The notes under the pieces: model-generated | What the model was told of the DNA's origin: nothing | The model's input: only the letters and a program-made list of their open reading frames with translations | The model's database searches: none | Position numbers and translations under genes: made by a program | DNA from: Thiocystis minor | GTDB taxonomy: Bacteria > Pseudomonadota > Gammaproteobacteria > Chromatiales > Chromatiaceae | Length of the DNA: 64,000 nt | Direction of reading: 5' to 3' | NCBI RefSeq assembly: GCF_016653465.1 | Contig: NZ_NHSQ01000074.1 | Span: 1 to 64,000 of the forward strand | Shown: one piece after another, positions 1-8,773 of the stretch | Layout of the letters: every line of letters starts with the position of its first letter | Numbering within the stretch: the stretch's first letter is position 1

Positions 1-2
1 CG

Positions 3-836
3 CAGACCCGGCTGGTCTACCTGGCCGATCGCGAAGCCGATCTGCTTGACCTCATGCGAGGCGCGCGCGATTTGGGCAACCCCGCCGACTGGCTGCTGCG
101 TGCCAAGCACAACCGCGCCCTGCCCGAGGGCGACCGCTTGTGGGATCGGGTGCTGGCGAGCGCACCGCTGGGCGAGATCCGCTTCGTTCTGCCGGCGGGG
201 CGCGGACGGGAGGCGCGCGAGGTCCATCAACAGCTTTACGCGCAACGGGTCACCCTCCCGGACGGGCGCCGCGGCACCCTGGAGGCGACCTGCGTGATCG
301 CCCGTGAAGTCGAGGCTCCAGAGGGCGTCAAACCCATCGAGTGGCGGCTGCTGACCAACCGCGAGGCCACCACCCTGGAGGCCGCCGTCGAACTGATCGA
401 GTGGTACCGGGCACGCTGGGAAATTGAAATGCTCTTTTTGGTGCTCAAGGAAGGCTGCCGGGTGGAAGCCCTGCAACTGGGCACCATGGCCCGCTTGGAG
501 CGCGCCTTGGCGTTATTCCTGGTGGTGAGCTGGCGCATCGCCCGCTTGATGCGCCTGGGACGCACCGTCCCCGATTTGGACGCGGGCTTGCTGCTGGAAA
601 CCGAGGAGTGGCAGGCGGCGTACATCCTGGCGAAGAAACCTGTCCCCAAGGATCCGCCACGTCTCAACGAGGTGATTCGACTGATCGCCCGCCTGGGCGG
701 ATTCCTCGGTCGCAAGGGCGATGGCGAGCCCGGCTTGAAGACGATCTGGCTGGGCATGCAGCGCATCATGGATTTCGCGGCTGGAATCAAATATGCCAAA
801 TATGCCAAATATGCCAGGGAGATGCCGGACACGTAA
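3..836 (+). CDS. IS4-family transposase, C-terminal part (5' end outside window)
   Basis: The reading frame is open from the first bases of the window, so the N-terminus, including the first catalytic Asp, lies outside. The visible part starts with a YLADREAD block, matching the second DDE aspartate region of Tn5/IS50-like IS4 transposases (DREAD/DREGD). Further on is a textbook IS4 'YREK' signature: Y-x2-R-x3-E-x6-K in the stretch WYRARWEIEMLFLVLK, which supplies the catalytic glutamate. The C-terminus matches the Tn5-type dimerisation region in general character. The protein ends in three tandem KYA units encoded by a 9-bp DNA repeat. The element has apparently inserted into a KilA-N-like gene on the other strand. 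Terminal inverted repeats could not be recognised with only one end in view. Confidence 0.88.
   Translation, partial: QTRLVYLADREADLLDLMRGARDLGNPADWLLRAKHNRALPEGDRLWDRVLASAPLGEIRFVLPAGRGREAREVHQQLYAQRVTLPDGRRGTLEATCVIAREVEAPEGVKPIEWRLLTNREATTLEAAVELIEWYRARWEIEMLFLVLKEGCRVEALQLGTMARLERALALFLVVSWRIARLMRLGRTVPDLDAGLLLETEEWQAAYILAKKPVPKDPPRLNEVIRLIARLGGFLGRKGDGEPGLKTIWLGMQRIMDFAAGIKYAKYAKYAREMPDT
789..815 (+). repeat. Three tandem 9-bp units at the transposase 3' end
   Basis: The unit aaatatgcc occurs three times head to tail and encodes KYAKYAKYA just before the C-terminal residues. It keeps frame, so unit gain or loss would only change the tail length. Seen directly in the sequence. Confidence 0.85.
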
Positions 837-837
837 A

Positions 838-925
838 GTTGTGTGTAATGGGATGCATTAAACCAGCCGTCATCGCGGAACTGCATTTCGTAACCTTCAT
901 GGGTTACAGCCAGAGCATTGTTCAT
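838..925 (-). pseudogene. KilA-N-like phage regulator, 5' fragment cut off by the IS4 element
   Basis: On the minus strand an ATG at 925 is preceded by an excellent Shine-Dalgarno (aaggagat, 8 bp upstream). The first about 25 residues include the stretch YEMQFRDDGWFNAS, which resembles the opening strands of KilA-N DNA-binding domains found in phage antirepressors (pattern: hydrophobic strand, R, DG-[YW]-x-NA). The frame then runs into the transposase 3' region, where it reads only antisense transposase sequence, so the gene is interrupted. The exact junction is uncertain, near 838-850. The family call rests on about 14 residues and is tentative. The strong RBS argues this was a real gene. 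Confidence 0.5.
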
Positions 926-1235
926 ATTATATATCTCCTTGATATTAGTTGATTACTTCTCCCAGATACTATCACCCATGACACAGGAGGATTCTATCTG
1001 TAATTAGTGTAAATTATTGATTATTATAGAATATTTCATAGCGCAAGAGCTGCCCAAGAGGCGATTTAACGTCAAATCGCCTCTTGTAGTCGTACCGTGA
1101 GCTTTGCAGCAAGAACCTGACGTACTAAGACAGTGCCTATTTGCTGGTTCCCGATTCTTGACCGACTGGGCGGCGCACATCGGGAAACAACTGATGGACA
1201 GCATCTAGGCATGATCATTTTCACCTCGCGATGCG
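926..1235. other. AT-rich intergenic region with one strong hairpin
   Basis: No convincing gene. It contains the promoter side of the broken KilA-N-like gene (AT-rich, about 930-1020) and a perfect 13-bp inverted repeat at 1055-1086, listed separately. Confidence 0.5.
1055..1086. repeat. Perfect 13-bp inverted repeat (hairpin)
   Basis: CAAGAGGCGATTT (1055-1067) pairs fully with AAATCGCCTCTTG (1074-1086) across a 6-nt loop. There is no U-tract on either side, so an intrinsic terminator is not clearly supported. It lies between the broken KilA-N-like gene and the orphan gene ending at 1236, and could be an operator or RNA hairpin. Confidence 0.7.
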
Positions 1236-1997
1236 TTATCCCCTTTGAAGTGTTATGCACGCAGCTTCGTCTTCGTCTTCGTCTTCGTCTTCGTCTTCTT
1301 GACCGAACGGAGGCTGCGAGAACAACTCGAATGGATGCTGATTCCAATCCGGCTTCCACAGCAGATCCAGAACCTGCTTGTGCTTGAAGTCAACGGCAGT
1401 CGCGTGACCCGAGCCAGTGACGACGCGCCAGTCGCCATCGGGTTGCCACACCTGACCCAACACACAAGCCACTGGAGCGACGTAGAAGCAGGAATGCCTC
1501 GGCACCCACCATTCCGGACTCTCGTATGGTTGCGGTTCGAATAATTGTTTCGATCCGTCAGCCAACTTTTGCAGCATGCCGATGAAGGCGGGGTTGAGAT
1601 TCAACTCCTCGCCAGCTTCCGCCACTAGGTCGCCATGAAAGGCCAGAACAGCGTAAGGATCATCCTCGTACAACGCCTTTTCAATACGATTCCAGATGAC
1701 CTCGATATGTCCGTCGGACGGCGTTAGCTCCCAAGCCGCAGGATGCTCACCATCCAGCGCCAGCGCCAAGCACCAAGGTTTATCCAGTTCGTCAGCCGGC
1801 CAGTAATGCTCATCGATCCACTTTCGGATGCATCGCTGTAGTACGCGCACGACAGCCGGATGTTCCATCAATGGCCGTAGCTTAGACCACAAGGCATGCG
1901 TGTCCACGATAGCGAATTCTTGGGGATCGAGCGTTGCAGCACGACGTGGACCAATGTGACGAATGGGGTAAGTGATTCTCTTTTGAATGGTTTTCAT
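1236..1997 (-). CDS. Hypothetical protein with acidic ED-repeat tail
   Basis: A 253-residue soluble protein of unknown family. It has no signal peptide or transmembrane segment. The body is rich in Trp, Pro and acidic residues (for example EHYWPADELDKPWCLALALD near residues 62-82). The C-terminus has a run of alternating Glu-Asp (about residues 234-244) encoded by tandem copies of a hexamer. The ATG at 1997 is followed by a basic N-terminus, MKTIQKRITYP. The gene is alone and flanked by AT-rich DNA within the putative integrative element, so it may be accessory cargo. Coding status is supported by length, composition and lack of a competing frame. Function is not inferable. Confidence 0.6.
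   Translation of the reverse strand: MKTIQKRITYPIRHIGPRRAATLDPQEFAIVDTHALWSKLRPLMEHPAVVRVLQRCIRKWIDEHYWPADELDKPWCLALALDGEHPAAWELTPSDGHIEVIWNRIEKALYEDDPYAVLAFHGDLVAEAGEELNLNPAFIGMLQKLADGSKQLFEPQPYESPEWWVPRHSCFYVAPVACVLGQVWQPDGDWRVVTGSGHATAVDFKHKQVLDLLWKPDWNQHPFELFSQPPFGQEDEDEDEDEDEAACITLQRG
1265..1294. repeat. Hexanucleotide repeat (CTTCGT)5 inside a gene
   Basis: Five perfect CTTCGT units, followed by an imperfect sixth, encode the alternating Asp-Glu run near the C-terminus of the minus-strand orphan protein. A 6-bp unit changes length without frameshift. Confidence 0.9.
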
Positions 1998-3384
1998 ATT
2001 GCCTCTTAAGTTATTGCGTCATATACTAAATCGAGTACATGACATTAATGGTTTTGTGATTTGGTTTAGGCGTGCTCACACCAATAAATGAGTCGATTCA
2101 CCTACGATTCAGTAAAGAGTAACAAGCTCCGCTGGGAACTCATGCTTACGCAGCAAAATTTTTCTCTCTACGGTGATCGTCATTGAATCAAATCATAGTC
2201 GGGGCGATACCATCTGGCGGCTATCGACTAGCCTGACTCAGAGATGAGTCAAATCGTGATTGTTTAAAAAAATAGCATATTTATATCCTCAGGGTGATTG
2301 AATGACCAAGATTTTCGGCTCTTAATACATAATTAATTCATTGTAATTTTTGTAGTTGCTAATTACATTTAGTTCAAGAAGTAATTGTTTCAAGAGATTA
2401 AAAATCAAAGATTTGCTTAGGCTAGCATTGATTTTTATTGCGTTACGAAGCGCCTATGTTTTACATTTACTTGCACAAAACATGAGACGCAACTTTCTTT
2501 TCTCGCGCTGGCGCGCAGAATGAGTTTTTTAGCGGCATTCCGCCAGTTGGTTGGCACTCGATGTTGAGCCAATGTGCTTGGCTCTTAGAACGATGTTGCG
2601 AATATCATGCTCTGGGGACGATGCCTCGGAACAAAGCTCAACTCGCTATGTTCCTGCTGGCAAGTGTTCATCAGTTGCTCATGTCTGCCAGCAACCCGTC
2701 CTCAACTTCATAAAGGTGCGCCAGCACGAGAATAGGCACGACTTTAAATCGTAACCTTCATTTGGCACGATATGCTGCACGCATTTCATCAGAAGTCATG
2801 CTGTTTCCTCTGTTTAAAAATTCATTAAGTGCGCCAGCACGAGCTTAGACCCACATTCTTTATAGTGAGTGTGGCCATCAACAACTCATTAAGTGCGCCA
2901 GCACGAGCTTAGACCCACATTCTTTATAGTGAGTGTGGCCATCAACAACTCATTAAGTGCGCCAGCACGAGCTTAGCGATTCAAAAGGATTAGCAAAGCA
3001 AATGACAAGATAGAAAAAAATAGCTTGACAGGGCTTCTGTTAGGCGAGTACATTTTAATAAGCGCGTAAGCGCTGAATTAAGCCCATTTGGCGCGCCAGC
3101 GCGAGAAAAGAAAAAGAAAAGTAATCAAGATGTCATTCTTGAAAATACTTTTTGCATTCCAGATTATTGTCAATAGCTTTTTTACCGCAATAGTTCAGCG
3201 CCCCTAGCATTGAATTCGGGTGGGGGGGTTAAAGGGTTAGTGAGGGTTGTTTTTCGTCGGATAAAAAAATGCTGGCGCCCGTGTCACCGAAGCGTCTTGC
3301 GCCTTGCGCTTGTGAAGGTTTCAATCCATTGCCGACGGTTCGTCGTGCCCCAACAGCATTCATCACAGATGGCAGAAATAGAGC
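1998..3384. other. Gene-free AT-rich region with repeated small hairpins; possible replication/control region
   Basis: About 1.4 kb without a credible gene; the short frames here cross the repeats and have poor composition. It holds a tandem 64-bp repeat (2823-2976) and at least six copies of a small hairpin with core G(C/T)GC-GCCA-GC(A/G)C followed by GAG: near 2712, 2830, 2894, 2958 and 3092 on the plus strand and near 2503 inverted. A related hairpin AGCGC-GTAA-GCGCT is near 3063. Left and right stem bases change together (GTGC/GCAC versus GCGC/GCGC), so pairing is kept. In P4-like satellites a repeat-rich region serves replication with the primase. That role here is only an inference from gene content. 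Confidence 0.45.
2823..2976. repeat. Tandem 64-bp repeat, two full copies plus a 26-bp partial copy
   Basis: Copies start at 2823, 2887 and 2951, each with cattaagtgcgccagcacga. Copies one and two are identical over the full 64 bp; the third stops after 26 bp. Each copy carries the GTGC-GCCA-GCAC hairpin. Because the DNA between hairpins is identical, this is not a CRISPR array. Confidence 0.9.
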
Positions 3385-4257
3385 ATGGATATCGAAACGA
3401 TAAAGACGCAGCTTGAGTTTTATACCCAGACTTTCCCAGAAGACGCGCTACGAGCTGCCATTGCACAACGCGAGGCGATTACTCCCCTCCTATTGGCATC
3501 GCTACAAGCCGTAGCCGACTCGCCGGATGAGGTCGCAGGCAAACCCAGCCTGATGCTTCATCTCTACGCGATGTATCTCTTGGCACAGTTCCGAGAGCAG
3601 GCAGCCTACCCGCTGCTTGTGAAGTTTTTCTCAACGCCTGGCGAAATATCGCTCGATGCCACGGGCGACGTGATCACTGAAGACTTGGGCCGGATACTCG
3701 CCTCCGTGTGTCAGAGAGAGATAGCGCCCATACAGCGAATGATTGAAGACCCTGCGGTCAATGAGTATGTACGCAGTGCCAGCCTGCGAGCGTTGACTGT
3801 ACTGGTCGTGGAAGAAGAACTACCGAGAGAGCAGGTTATCGATTATTTTCGTACCCTGTTTCATGGCAAGTTGGAACGAGAATCGGACTATATTTTGTCG
3901 GCACTTATCAGCGAGTGTTGTGACTTGTACCCAGAGGAACTGCTGCAAGAGATTGAGCGTGCTTTTGACGATGATTTAGTGGACTTGTCTTATATCCGCA
4001 TGGACAGCGTCCGCAACGCTTTGATGGAAGGCAAAGAGGAGGTCTTACAAAAAACGAAACAGCGTCGAGGCAATTTGATCTACGACACGATTGCCGAAAT
4101 GCGTTGGTGGGCATGTTTCAAACCGGACACCGATACTCCTGCGACTACATACCGACCGACAACGAAACACGTCATGACCAAAACGGACAAGGTCGGTCGA
4201 AATGACCCTTGCCCCTGTGGCAGTGGGAAGAAGTATAAGAAATGCTGTCTGCATTAA
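3385..4257 (+). CDS. DUF1186-family protein with C-terminal SEC-C zinc motif
   Basis: A 290-residue protein. Residues about 1-235 are helical and resemble the DUF1186 repeat-like fold ([13 protein letters not shown], then a domain ending near residue 240). The last 25 residues form a SEC-C motif, [18 protein letters not shown], with the C-x-C-x(8)-C-C pattern that binds zinc and in SecA contacts SecB or ribosomes. DUF1186 proteins often carry such a tail, so length and order are normal. The function is unknown; a protein-binding role is plausible. It sits alone between the repeat region and a convergent orphan gene, inside the putative integrative element, so it may be cargo. Confidence 0.8.
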   Translation: MDIETIKTQLEFYTQTFPEDALRAAIAQREAITPLLLASLQAVADSPDEVAGKPSLMLHLYAMYLLAQFREQAAYPLLVKFFSTPGEISLDATGDVITEDLGRILASVCQREIAPIQRMIEDPAVNEYVRSASLRALTVLVVEEELPREQVIDYFRTLFHGKLERESDYILSALISECCDLYPEELLQEIERAFDDDLVDLSYIRMDSVRNALMEGKEEVLQKTKQRRGNLIYDTIAEMRWWACFKPDTDTPATTYRPTTKHVMTKTDKVGRNDPCPCGSGKKYKKCCLH

Positions 4258-4367
4258 GCGACGGCATGGCTATCGGTGGTTGTGCCTTGCTCTAGGCTCT
4301 AGGTTCAAGCGCTTCGTTGTGAGTGCGTCGAGGGTGGCGCGTGGCGCTGAGAATGACGAAGATTTGA

Positions 4368-4398
4368 TGTTCGGTCGCAAGAAGCAACCGAACATCCC
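4368..4398. terminator. 10-bp inverted repeat between convergent genes
   Basis: GATGTTCGGT (4368-4377) and ACCGAACATC (4389-4398) pair perfectly with an 11-nt loop. It lies between the convergent ends of the DUF1186 gene and the minus-strand orphan, where a bidirectional terminator would be expected, but there is no U-tract, so termination is not certain. Confidence 0.4.
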
Positions 4399-4405
4399 GT
4401 TAGAG

Positions 4406-4957
4406 TTAGGCGGCCTTCATGGCGTATCGCGATTCAATCAAGGATTCACCCGCACGGTGCCAAAGCACAGCCGTGGTATCGGGCGGATTCCATAACGCAT
4501 GATCGTTGCTGATGTGGTACTCCAGTACAAAGCGATCCGCCAATTCATCAAAGGACTGAATCGTCCTGTCACTGATGGAGTAAGGCTCTGTAAGAATCAC
4601 ACGCGGTGCTCTATCGCCGACTCGTCGCCAGTAGCTCACATGATCCCAACCAGCATCACGGTGGCAGATTCGAGCATCTGGAATTCGGTCTTGCTTTGAG
4701 AGTACGCCTTCCACACTCAGGGTATGCAGCGAACGCTGTCTCACTGGACATGAGATCAGATCGTAGCGATCCATGAAACGGATGACCCGCTGTAAAGCCG
4801 CGAGCTTCTTCTCGGCATGTGCCCGGTTCCAATGCAAACGTTCCAACGCTCCCGCGTGTGGGTGATGCTTCGCATAGTGACTGATCGGCTTTTTAGCTTC
4901 GATGATCTCAGTCAGAGTCCCAGTGTCGAAGCTGATTTTAACTTCTTGTTTTAACAT
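4406..4957 (-). CDS. Hypothetical protein, 183 aa
   Basis: Unrecognised soluble protein, rich in His and Arg, with no signal peptide. Start ATG at 4957 has a good Shine-Dalgarno (aggaga, 7 bp upstream). A basic, His-rich segment SHYAKHHPHAGALERLHWNR sits near residues 26-45. It is the next gene downstream of the primase on the same strand, separated by a hairpin at 4985-5007, so it may be read from the same transcript or separately. The predicted start, composition and neighbours support a real gene. No function is assigned. Confidence 0.6.
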   Translation of the reverse strand: MLKQEVKISFDTGTLTEIIEAKKPISHYAKHHPHAGALERLHWNRAHAEKKLAALQRVIRFMDRYDLISCPVRQRSLHTLSVEGVLSKQDRIPDARICHRDAGWDHVSYWRRVGDRAPRVILTEPYSISDRTIQSFDELADRFVLEYHISNDHALWNPPDTTAVLWHRAGESLIESRYAMKAA

Positions 4958-4984
4958 TTAATATTCTCCTATCCAGATTGATGA

Positions 4985-5007
4985 CGCCCACCACGATAGG
5001 GTGGGCG
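4985..5007 (-). terminator. GC-rich hairpin between primase gene and downstream orphan
   Basis: CGCCCACC (4985-4992) pairs with GGTGGGCG (5000-5007) around a 7-nt loop, 11 bp past the primase stop codon on the minus strand. There is no clear U-run, so it may attenuate or process rather than terminate fully. Confidence 0.45.
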
Positions 5008-5017
5008 CCTCCCTTGG

Positions 5018-7996
5018 TTAATGGATTACAGGCGTCTCAGACCCAGGTCTAGGACGAGGTTGGCGTGGTGACGGCCTCTGGTCGTTATCTTCGCGCTCGC
5101 TGTCGTTTTTCGCCGAGCGGGAATCAACCCCCAACAACCCTTTAACCCCCCATTTTTCGGCAGTCTGCGAGGCATCAACTCCCAGACACCAACGTTTGGA
5201 TTTCCGGGATTTCGAGTCAGGGTTGCCCTGTTGCACGATACGCAGCCCATCGACACGGCGTTCCTTGTGTTTGGCAATCCAGGCGCCGAGAATGCGGTTG
5301 TTAATCCCTCGGTGGTCGCCGGCAACCGCATGAAGCGCTTCCTTGAGGTCGCTGTATGCTGCCCGCGTCTCCTCCGACGCGAGGTGGATCTCATAGTCAA
5401 CCCCGACAAGTTGCTCGACCGTCACCGGCTTGGTTCCAAACACATCGTGCCAAGCACGTAGCAGATTGCGCAGATTGGTGGTTTGCGGATCGTCTTCATA
5501 CGCCCGTTCTGTCGCTTTGAGCGGATCGGCGAAGCGATCATCCCAAGTGGACACCCAACACACCGTCTGTCGCACCAGGTCATCCCAGGTCTCGAACGAC
5601 GCAGTACGCCCCTTGCCGAGCCGCGGCCTTCCAGCGGTGATGTAAGCACGCATCAGCGTTAAGGCGGCTGCTACCAGCTCTTGTCGACGACTGATGACGG
5701 TTTCGACCGGACAGAAATCGAACTCGCGGGCATAGGGCTTCTCGACTTGCGGATCGATCCGCGCAATCAGGATACGTCGACAGGTATCCCCAACCAGCCT
5801 CAGACTGTTACCCGTAGTCAGAAACAGCGCACGGTTGGGTAGCGCCAAGGTCTCCGACGCACCTAATACCCGGTCCGAGAAGGTCGGAGCCGTGAGAAAG
5901 GCATCGATGGACGCATTTCCGAGAGGATCACGCACGTTATCCCAGAGCAGCACCTTGGTCCCATCACGCAATGCAGCAAACAGCCGTTTCCGGGATTCAT
6001 CGTCTTGATTCCCAGCCGGTGGCAACGCTGGCACTTTGTGGCCGAGCGTGAGCGCACCGATGGCTTGGGCCAGTAAGGTCTTTCCTGAACCTGCCGTTGG
6101 GGCGTCGATGCCAAATCCAGGGGCAGTGGGCAGACTTGCACGCACGGTTGCCGTCAAGATCGCGGCCAACAGCACACCCTGATCGACGTTATCGACCAAC
6201 GGGAATCTGCAAAACGGCGCCCAGAGCTGTTCCAAGGCGTTGACCGCCTGTTCCGGTGTCGGTGCCGGCGAGATAAACGGCAGATCCGGCGTATTCGCTG
6301 CCAGCAGCAGCTTGGAGCCATGGTCATAACCGGGCTCATTCAGCAGCGACCCATCAGAACGCAGCGTCGGTGCCGTCATCACAGCGTCCAGTTTGGGCAG
6401 TCCGCGTTCTCCTTGCTTCGCGAGAATGCGCTGCGCCACAAAGGTCGGGGCGTTCTTTGCCTGTTCCACCCACTCGCCTTCCTTCAGTGTCCGCGCGTAG
6501 TAGTCCGCGATCCGATCCAGGTGATCCATCATCCAATGTTGATCGACGACTTTTGCGGAGGCTGATGACGCGCCATCGTGCGTAATCCGCGCGAGTGCGT
6601 CGCCGTACTCGAACAGATCGCCTCGCTCTCGAAGCAGATCGAGCGTGTTATCGACGGCCTGATCTCGGCTGCCTTCACGAAGCTGAATGCGTCGCGTTGG
6701 GCGAAGTAGCTCGAAGCGCCGGCCACCATGGGCATGACTGTACAGATAGGGTTGACCGCCGCTACGCAGGTTGGCCCAGGCAATACGCGCGTCTCCGTGG
6801 TAGTCCGGTTCTAGCGGATCAGCAAAGCATTTGCCATGCCATCGCTCCGGATTGTCGAGTAATTCGCGAACCGTGACTTCTTTGTGGTCGCTGGTGTGGA
6901 GCAGAAAATCCAGTGGGAGCATCTGCTTTCGTGACGCACAATCCAGCACATCGCGCGCTTCGTCGATGGTGATGCCGCGTTTCTCCGAGAGCTTCGGTGC
7001 TTGCAGATCCAGCCATGCGTCACGCGCAAGTGCCAGTGCTCCGGCCATGGCTTCACGCGCCCGTTTTCGTGCCGCCGTCGCTTTCGAGACGACACCCTGA
7101 TCGGCTTCGGCGATGAGCAGACGGAGATCGAAACGTGCCGCAGGATCGCCATCCACAAAGGCATTGGGAACCCGACGCGCCAAGCCTTCGCCAAGATCCG
7201 GACCAGCGGCGAAGTCGAGCCGTTCGGGTTGCCAGACTGCCGCGTCGAATAACGTGCGTTCCAACGCCTGTCCGGCTGCACCCACGTCGATTCGACCAAG
7301 CCCATTGGCCCAACAGAGGTTGACCAGCGCCTGTCCGGCTTCTGGGATCAAGGCTGCATCGCTCACGAGCAGATAGAGCCGTTGGCCGCACAGTTCTGTC
7401 AGTGCGCGTCCATCCGCCGTCACGATCCCGCTGGAAGCACTGGCGCGCCAAGCGATTCCAGCCGTTGCCAGACTGGGTGCCACACGACGTAGGGCGGCGA
7501 TCAGTTCCTTTGGCCGGTATTCCGCAGACTTGGCGTCGTGATCCAACATCATGATTCCAGGGCCACGCCGAAAGCCAAAGTAGCGACGGGTGCGGGTGAT
7601 ACATCCGTCGCCTTCTTTGCGATTCGATTCCGTGGTGACTATTGTTGACGGATGGTCTGCCGCGATGCCATAGATGATCGCTTCTGCTGGGGCCAACCGA
7701 TCAAGCAGCGCCAGGAATTCGTTCATATCATGAACAATCGCGTGTTCGGCATACCCCTTGATGAGCTGACCACCTGGTTGCTTGACGAGTTCATCGTTTT
7801 CATCCAGTTCATAATGCTTAGTCAATCGCTTAGGATCAATCGATGCAATATGAGTGAACAGAATGTCGCCTGTTGGATGCGAAGGCTGAACAGGCTCGCT
7901 GACCAGCATGTGTTGGTCAGGCGTGGTATCATTATGGTTGTATTGCGTTTGATCATTGCCGCCTGTCCGGGCGGCATCTTTTTGTGTCGTCTCCAT
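5018..7996 (-). CDS. Prim-Pol-type primase/helicase of an integrative element
   Basis: About 992 residues. The N-terminal half (about 85-300) resembles archaeo-eukaryotic/phage Prim-Pol domains: a D-x-D metal motif in GIMMLDHDA near residues 147-156 and a downstream R-x-S-x-SSG block near 186. The middle has the AHGG segment typical of element-encoded primases. The C-terminal half has a P-loop, APTAGSGKT (about 631-640), and a Walker-B-like KVLLWDNV near 690, then an ATPase core. The start is set at ATG 7996 because an ideal Shine-Dalgarno (aaggagg) lies 7 bp upstream and the ATG overlaps the alpA stop as TAATG, implying coupling; a TTG two codons upstream is less likely. It probably initiates element replication. 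Confidence 0.82.
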   Translation of the reverse strand: METTQKDAARTGGNDQTQYNHNDTTPDQHMLVSEPVQPSHPTGDILFTHIASIDPKRLTKHYELDENDELVKQPGGQLIKGYAEHAIVHDMNEFLALLDRLAPAEAIIYGIAADHPSTIVTTESNRKEGDGCITRTRRYFGFRRGPGIMMLDHDAKSAEYRPKELIAALRRVAPSLATAGIAWRASASSGIVTADGRALTELCGQRLYLLVSDAALIPEAGQALVNLCWANGLGRIDVGAAGQALERTLFDAAVWQPERLDFAAGPDLGEGLARRVPNAFVDGDPAARFDLRLLIAEADQGVVSKATAARKRAREAMAGALALARDAWLDLQAPKLSEKRGITIDEARDVLDCASRKQMLPLDFLLHTSDHKEVTVRELLDNPERWHGKCFADPLEPDYHGDARIAWANLRSGGQPYLYSHAHGGRRFELLRPTRRIQLREGSRDQAVDNTLDLLRERGDLFEYGDALARITHDGASSASAKVVDQHWMMDHLDRIADYYARTLKEGEWVEQAKNAPTFVAQRILAKQGERGLPKLDAVMTAPTLRSDGSLLNEPGYDHGSKLLLAANTPDLPFISPAPTPEQAVNALEQLWAPFCRFPLVDNVDQGVLLAAILTATVRASLPTAPGFGIDAPTAGSGKTLLAQAIGALTLGHKVPALPPAGNQDDESRKRLFAALRDGTKVLLWDNVRDPLGNASIDAFLTAPTFSDRVLGASETLALPNRALFLTTGNSLRLVGDTCRRILIARIDPQVEKPYAREFDFCPVETVISRRQELVAAALTLMRAYITAGRPRLGKGRTASFETWDDLVRQTVCWVSTWDDRFADPLKATERAYEDDPQTTNLRNLLRAWHDVFGTKPVTVEQLVGVDYEIHLASEETRAAYSDLKEALHAVAGDHRGINNRILGAWIAKHKERRVDGLRIVQQGNPDSKSRKSKRWCLGVDASQTAEKWGVKGLLGVDSRSAKNDSEREDNDQRPSPRQPRPRPGSETPVIH

Positions 7997-8187
7997 TAGC
8001 AAGCCTCCTTGCGCTGTTGCGCAAGCCAGGCTTCTTCGTCCGAGACGAGAATGCGTTTGCTGCCACCGACCTTGATGGTGGCGGGCATACGACCGAGCTT
8101 GGCGTTCCTGTAGTAGGTTGCCCTGTCAATACGGTACTTGTCGCAGAATTCTGCGACGGTTATGACATTAAAGGGTTGGTCTTTCAT
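7996..8187 (-). CDS. AlpA-family DNA-binding regulator
   Basis: A 63-residue helix-turn-helix protein: a TVAEFCDKYRIDRATYYRN recognition region, then a basic GRMPATIKVGGSKRILVSDEEAWLAQ segment typical of AlpA/excisionase-type wHTH proteins. The ATG at 8187 is chosen because upstream in-frame sequence to 8631 has no homology or coding character and a gene of this family is normally 60-70 residues. A Shine-Dalgarno-like aggtga is about 8 bp upstream. Its stop overlaps the start of the primase gene. In P4-like elements AlpA-like proteins control excision or replication genes, so joint regulation with the primase is likely. Confidence 0.82.
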   Translation of the reverse strand: MKDQPFNVITVAEFCDKYRIDRATYYRNAKLGRMPATIKVGGSKRILVSDEEAWLAQQRKEAC

Positions 8188-8196
8188 AATAAAAGT

Positions 8197-8223
8197 CACC
8201 TGTTTTATTAAATTCGACAGGTG
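8197..8223. promoter_or_regulatory. Inverted repeat upstream of alpA, candidate operator
   Basis: CACCTGT (8197-8203) and ACAGGTG (8217-8223) form a perfect 7-bp inverted repeat with a 13-bp AT-rich centre, just upstream of the alpA RBS. Position and symmetry fit a binding site for a dimeric HTH protein, possibly AlpA itself. Direct evidence is only the symmetry. Confidence 0.4.
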
Positions 8224-8773
8224 CCTTGTCAGGGCAGGCAGTCGCCAACTGCATGTGCTTTGGCCAGTGGCTAGCTGGTCCAGGGGCTTGATCATCCCCT
8301 TTGCGGACATCCCCGGTTGATCAAACCGGATCTTCGTCCCTTCTGCGTACAGCGTTACGACGTAGGAGGCTTTGATCCTCGTTCCCTTATTATCAGCTTG
8401 TCGTTTAGCCGGAACCCTGCTTCTGTTTGGTGCATTCCGGTGCAGGCTACGGAATAAGGTTGCATTATAGCACACTATTTCCGACTTGTGAGTATGGTTA
8501 TTGGCGCGGTAAACAGTTCTTGGATAGAGGATCTTGAAATTTGATGGTTGAGTGACTGGATCGCTGGTCTGGTTGTCAGCGTCTGACAGCCTTTCGGTGC
8601 CTGAATGTGGCGGGGGGATATCTTTGGTCATTGCCTTCGCTCGTCATGCCGTTCGCAGAATGCCTCGGCGTTGAGCGAAGGATGATTGGGCAAGTTGGGC
8701 AATACTAGACATTAGGAGGCGCGAGAGGAGGGCAACGAATTGCCCTGCCAACAGTGATATAATGTCAAATAAT
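8224..8773. other. Non-coding control region upstream of alpA
   Basis: About 550 bp with no supported gene. The open minus-strand frame running back to 8631 is a non-coding extension of alpA. It likely carries the alpA-primase promoter. No confident -10/-35 pair was assigned. Confidence 0.4.

Noticed and set aside
2551-2754. 67-aa protein in the repeat region
   Set aside because: No RBS, low-quality composition, and it crosses a repeat copy.
2823-2976. CRISPR array
   Set aside because: The DNA between the repeated hairpins is identical in both full copies, so there are no unique spacers, and no cas genes are present.
3318-3340. CRISPR-repeat-like 'gtttcaatcc'
   Set aside because: A single occurrence with no repetition or cas genes.
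8224-8631. Longer form of the AlpA protein (211 aa)
   Set aside because: Upstream residues lack similarity and the family is 60-70 residues long; the RBS-associated ATG at 8187 is better.
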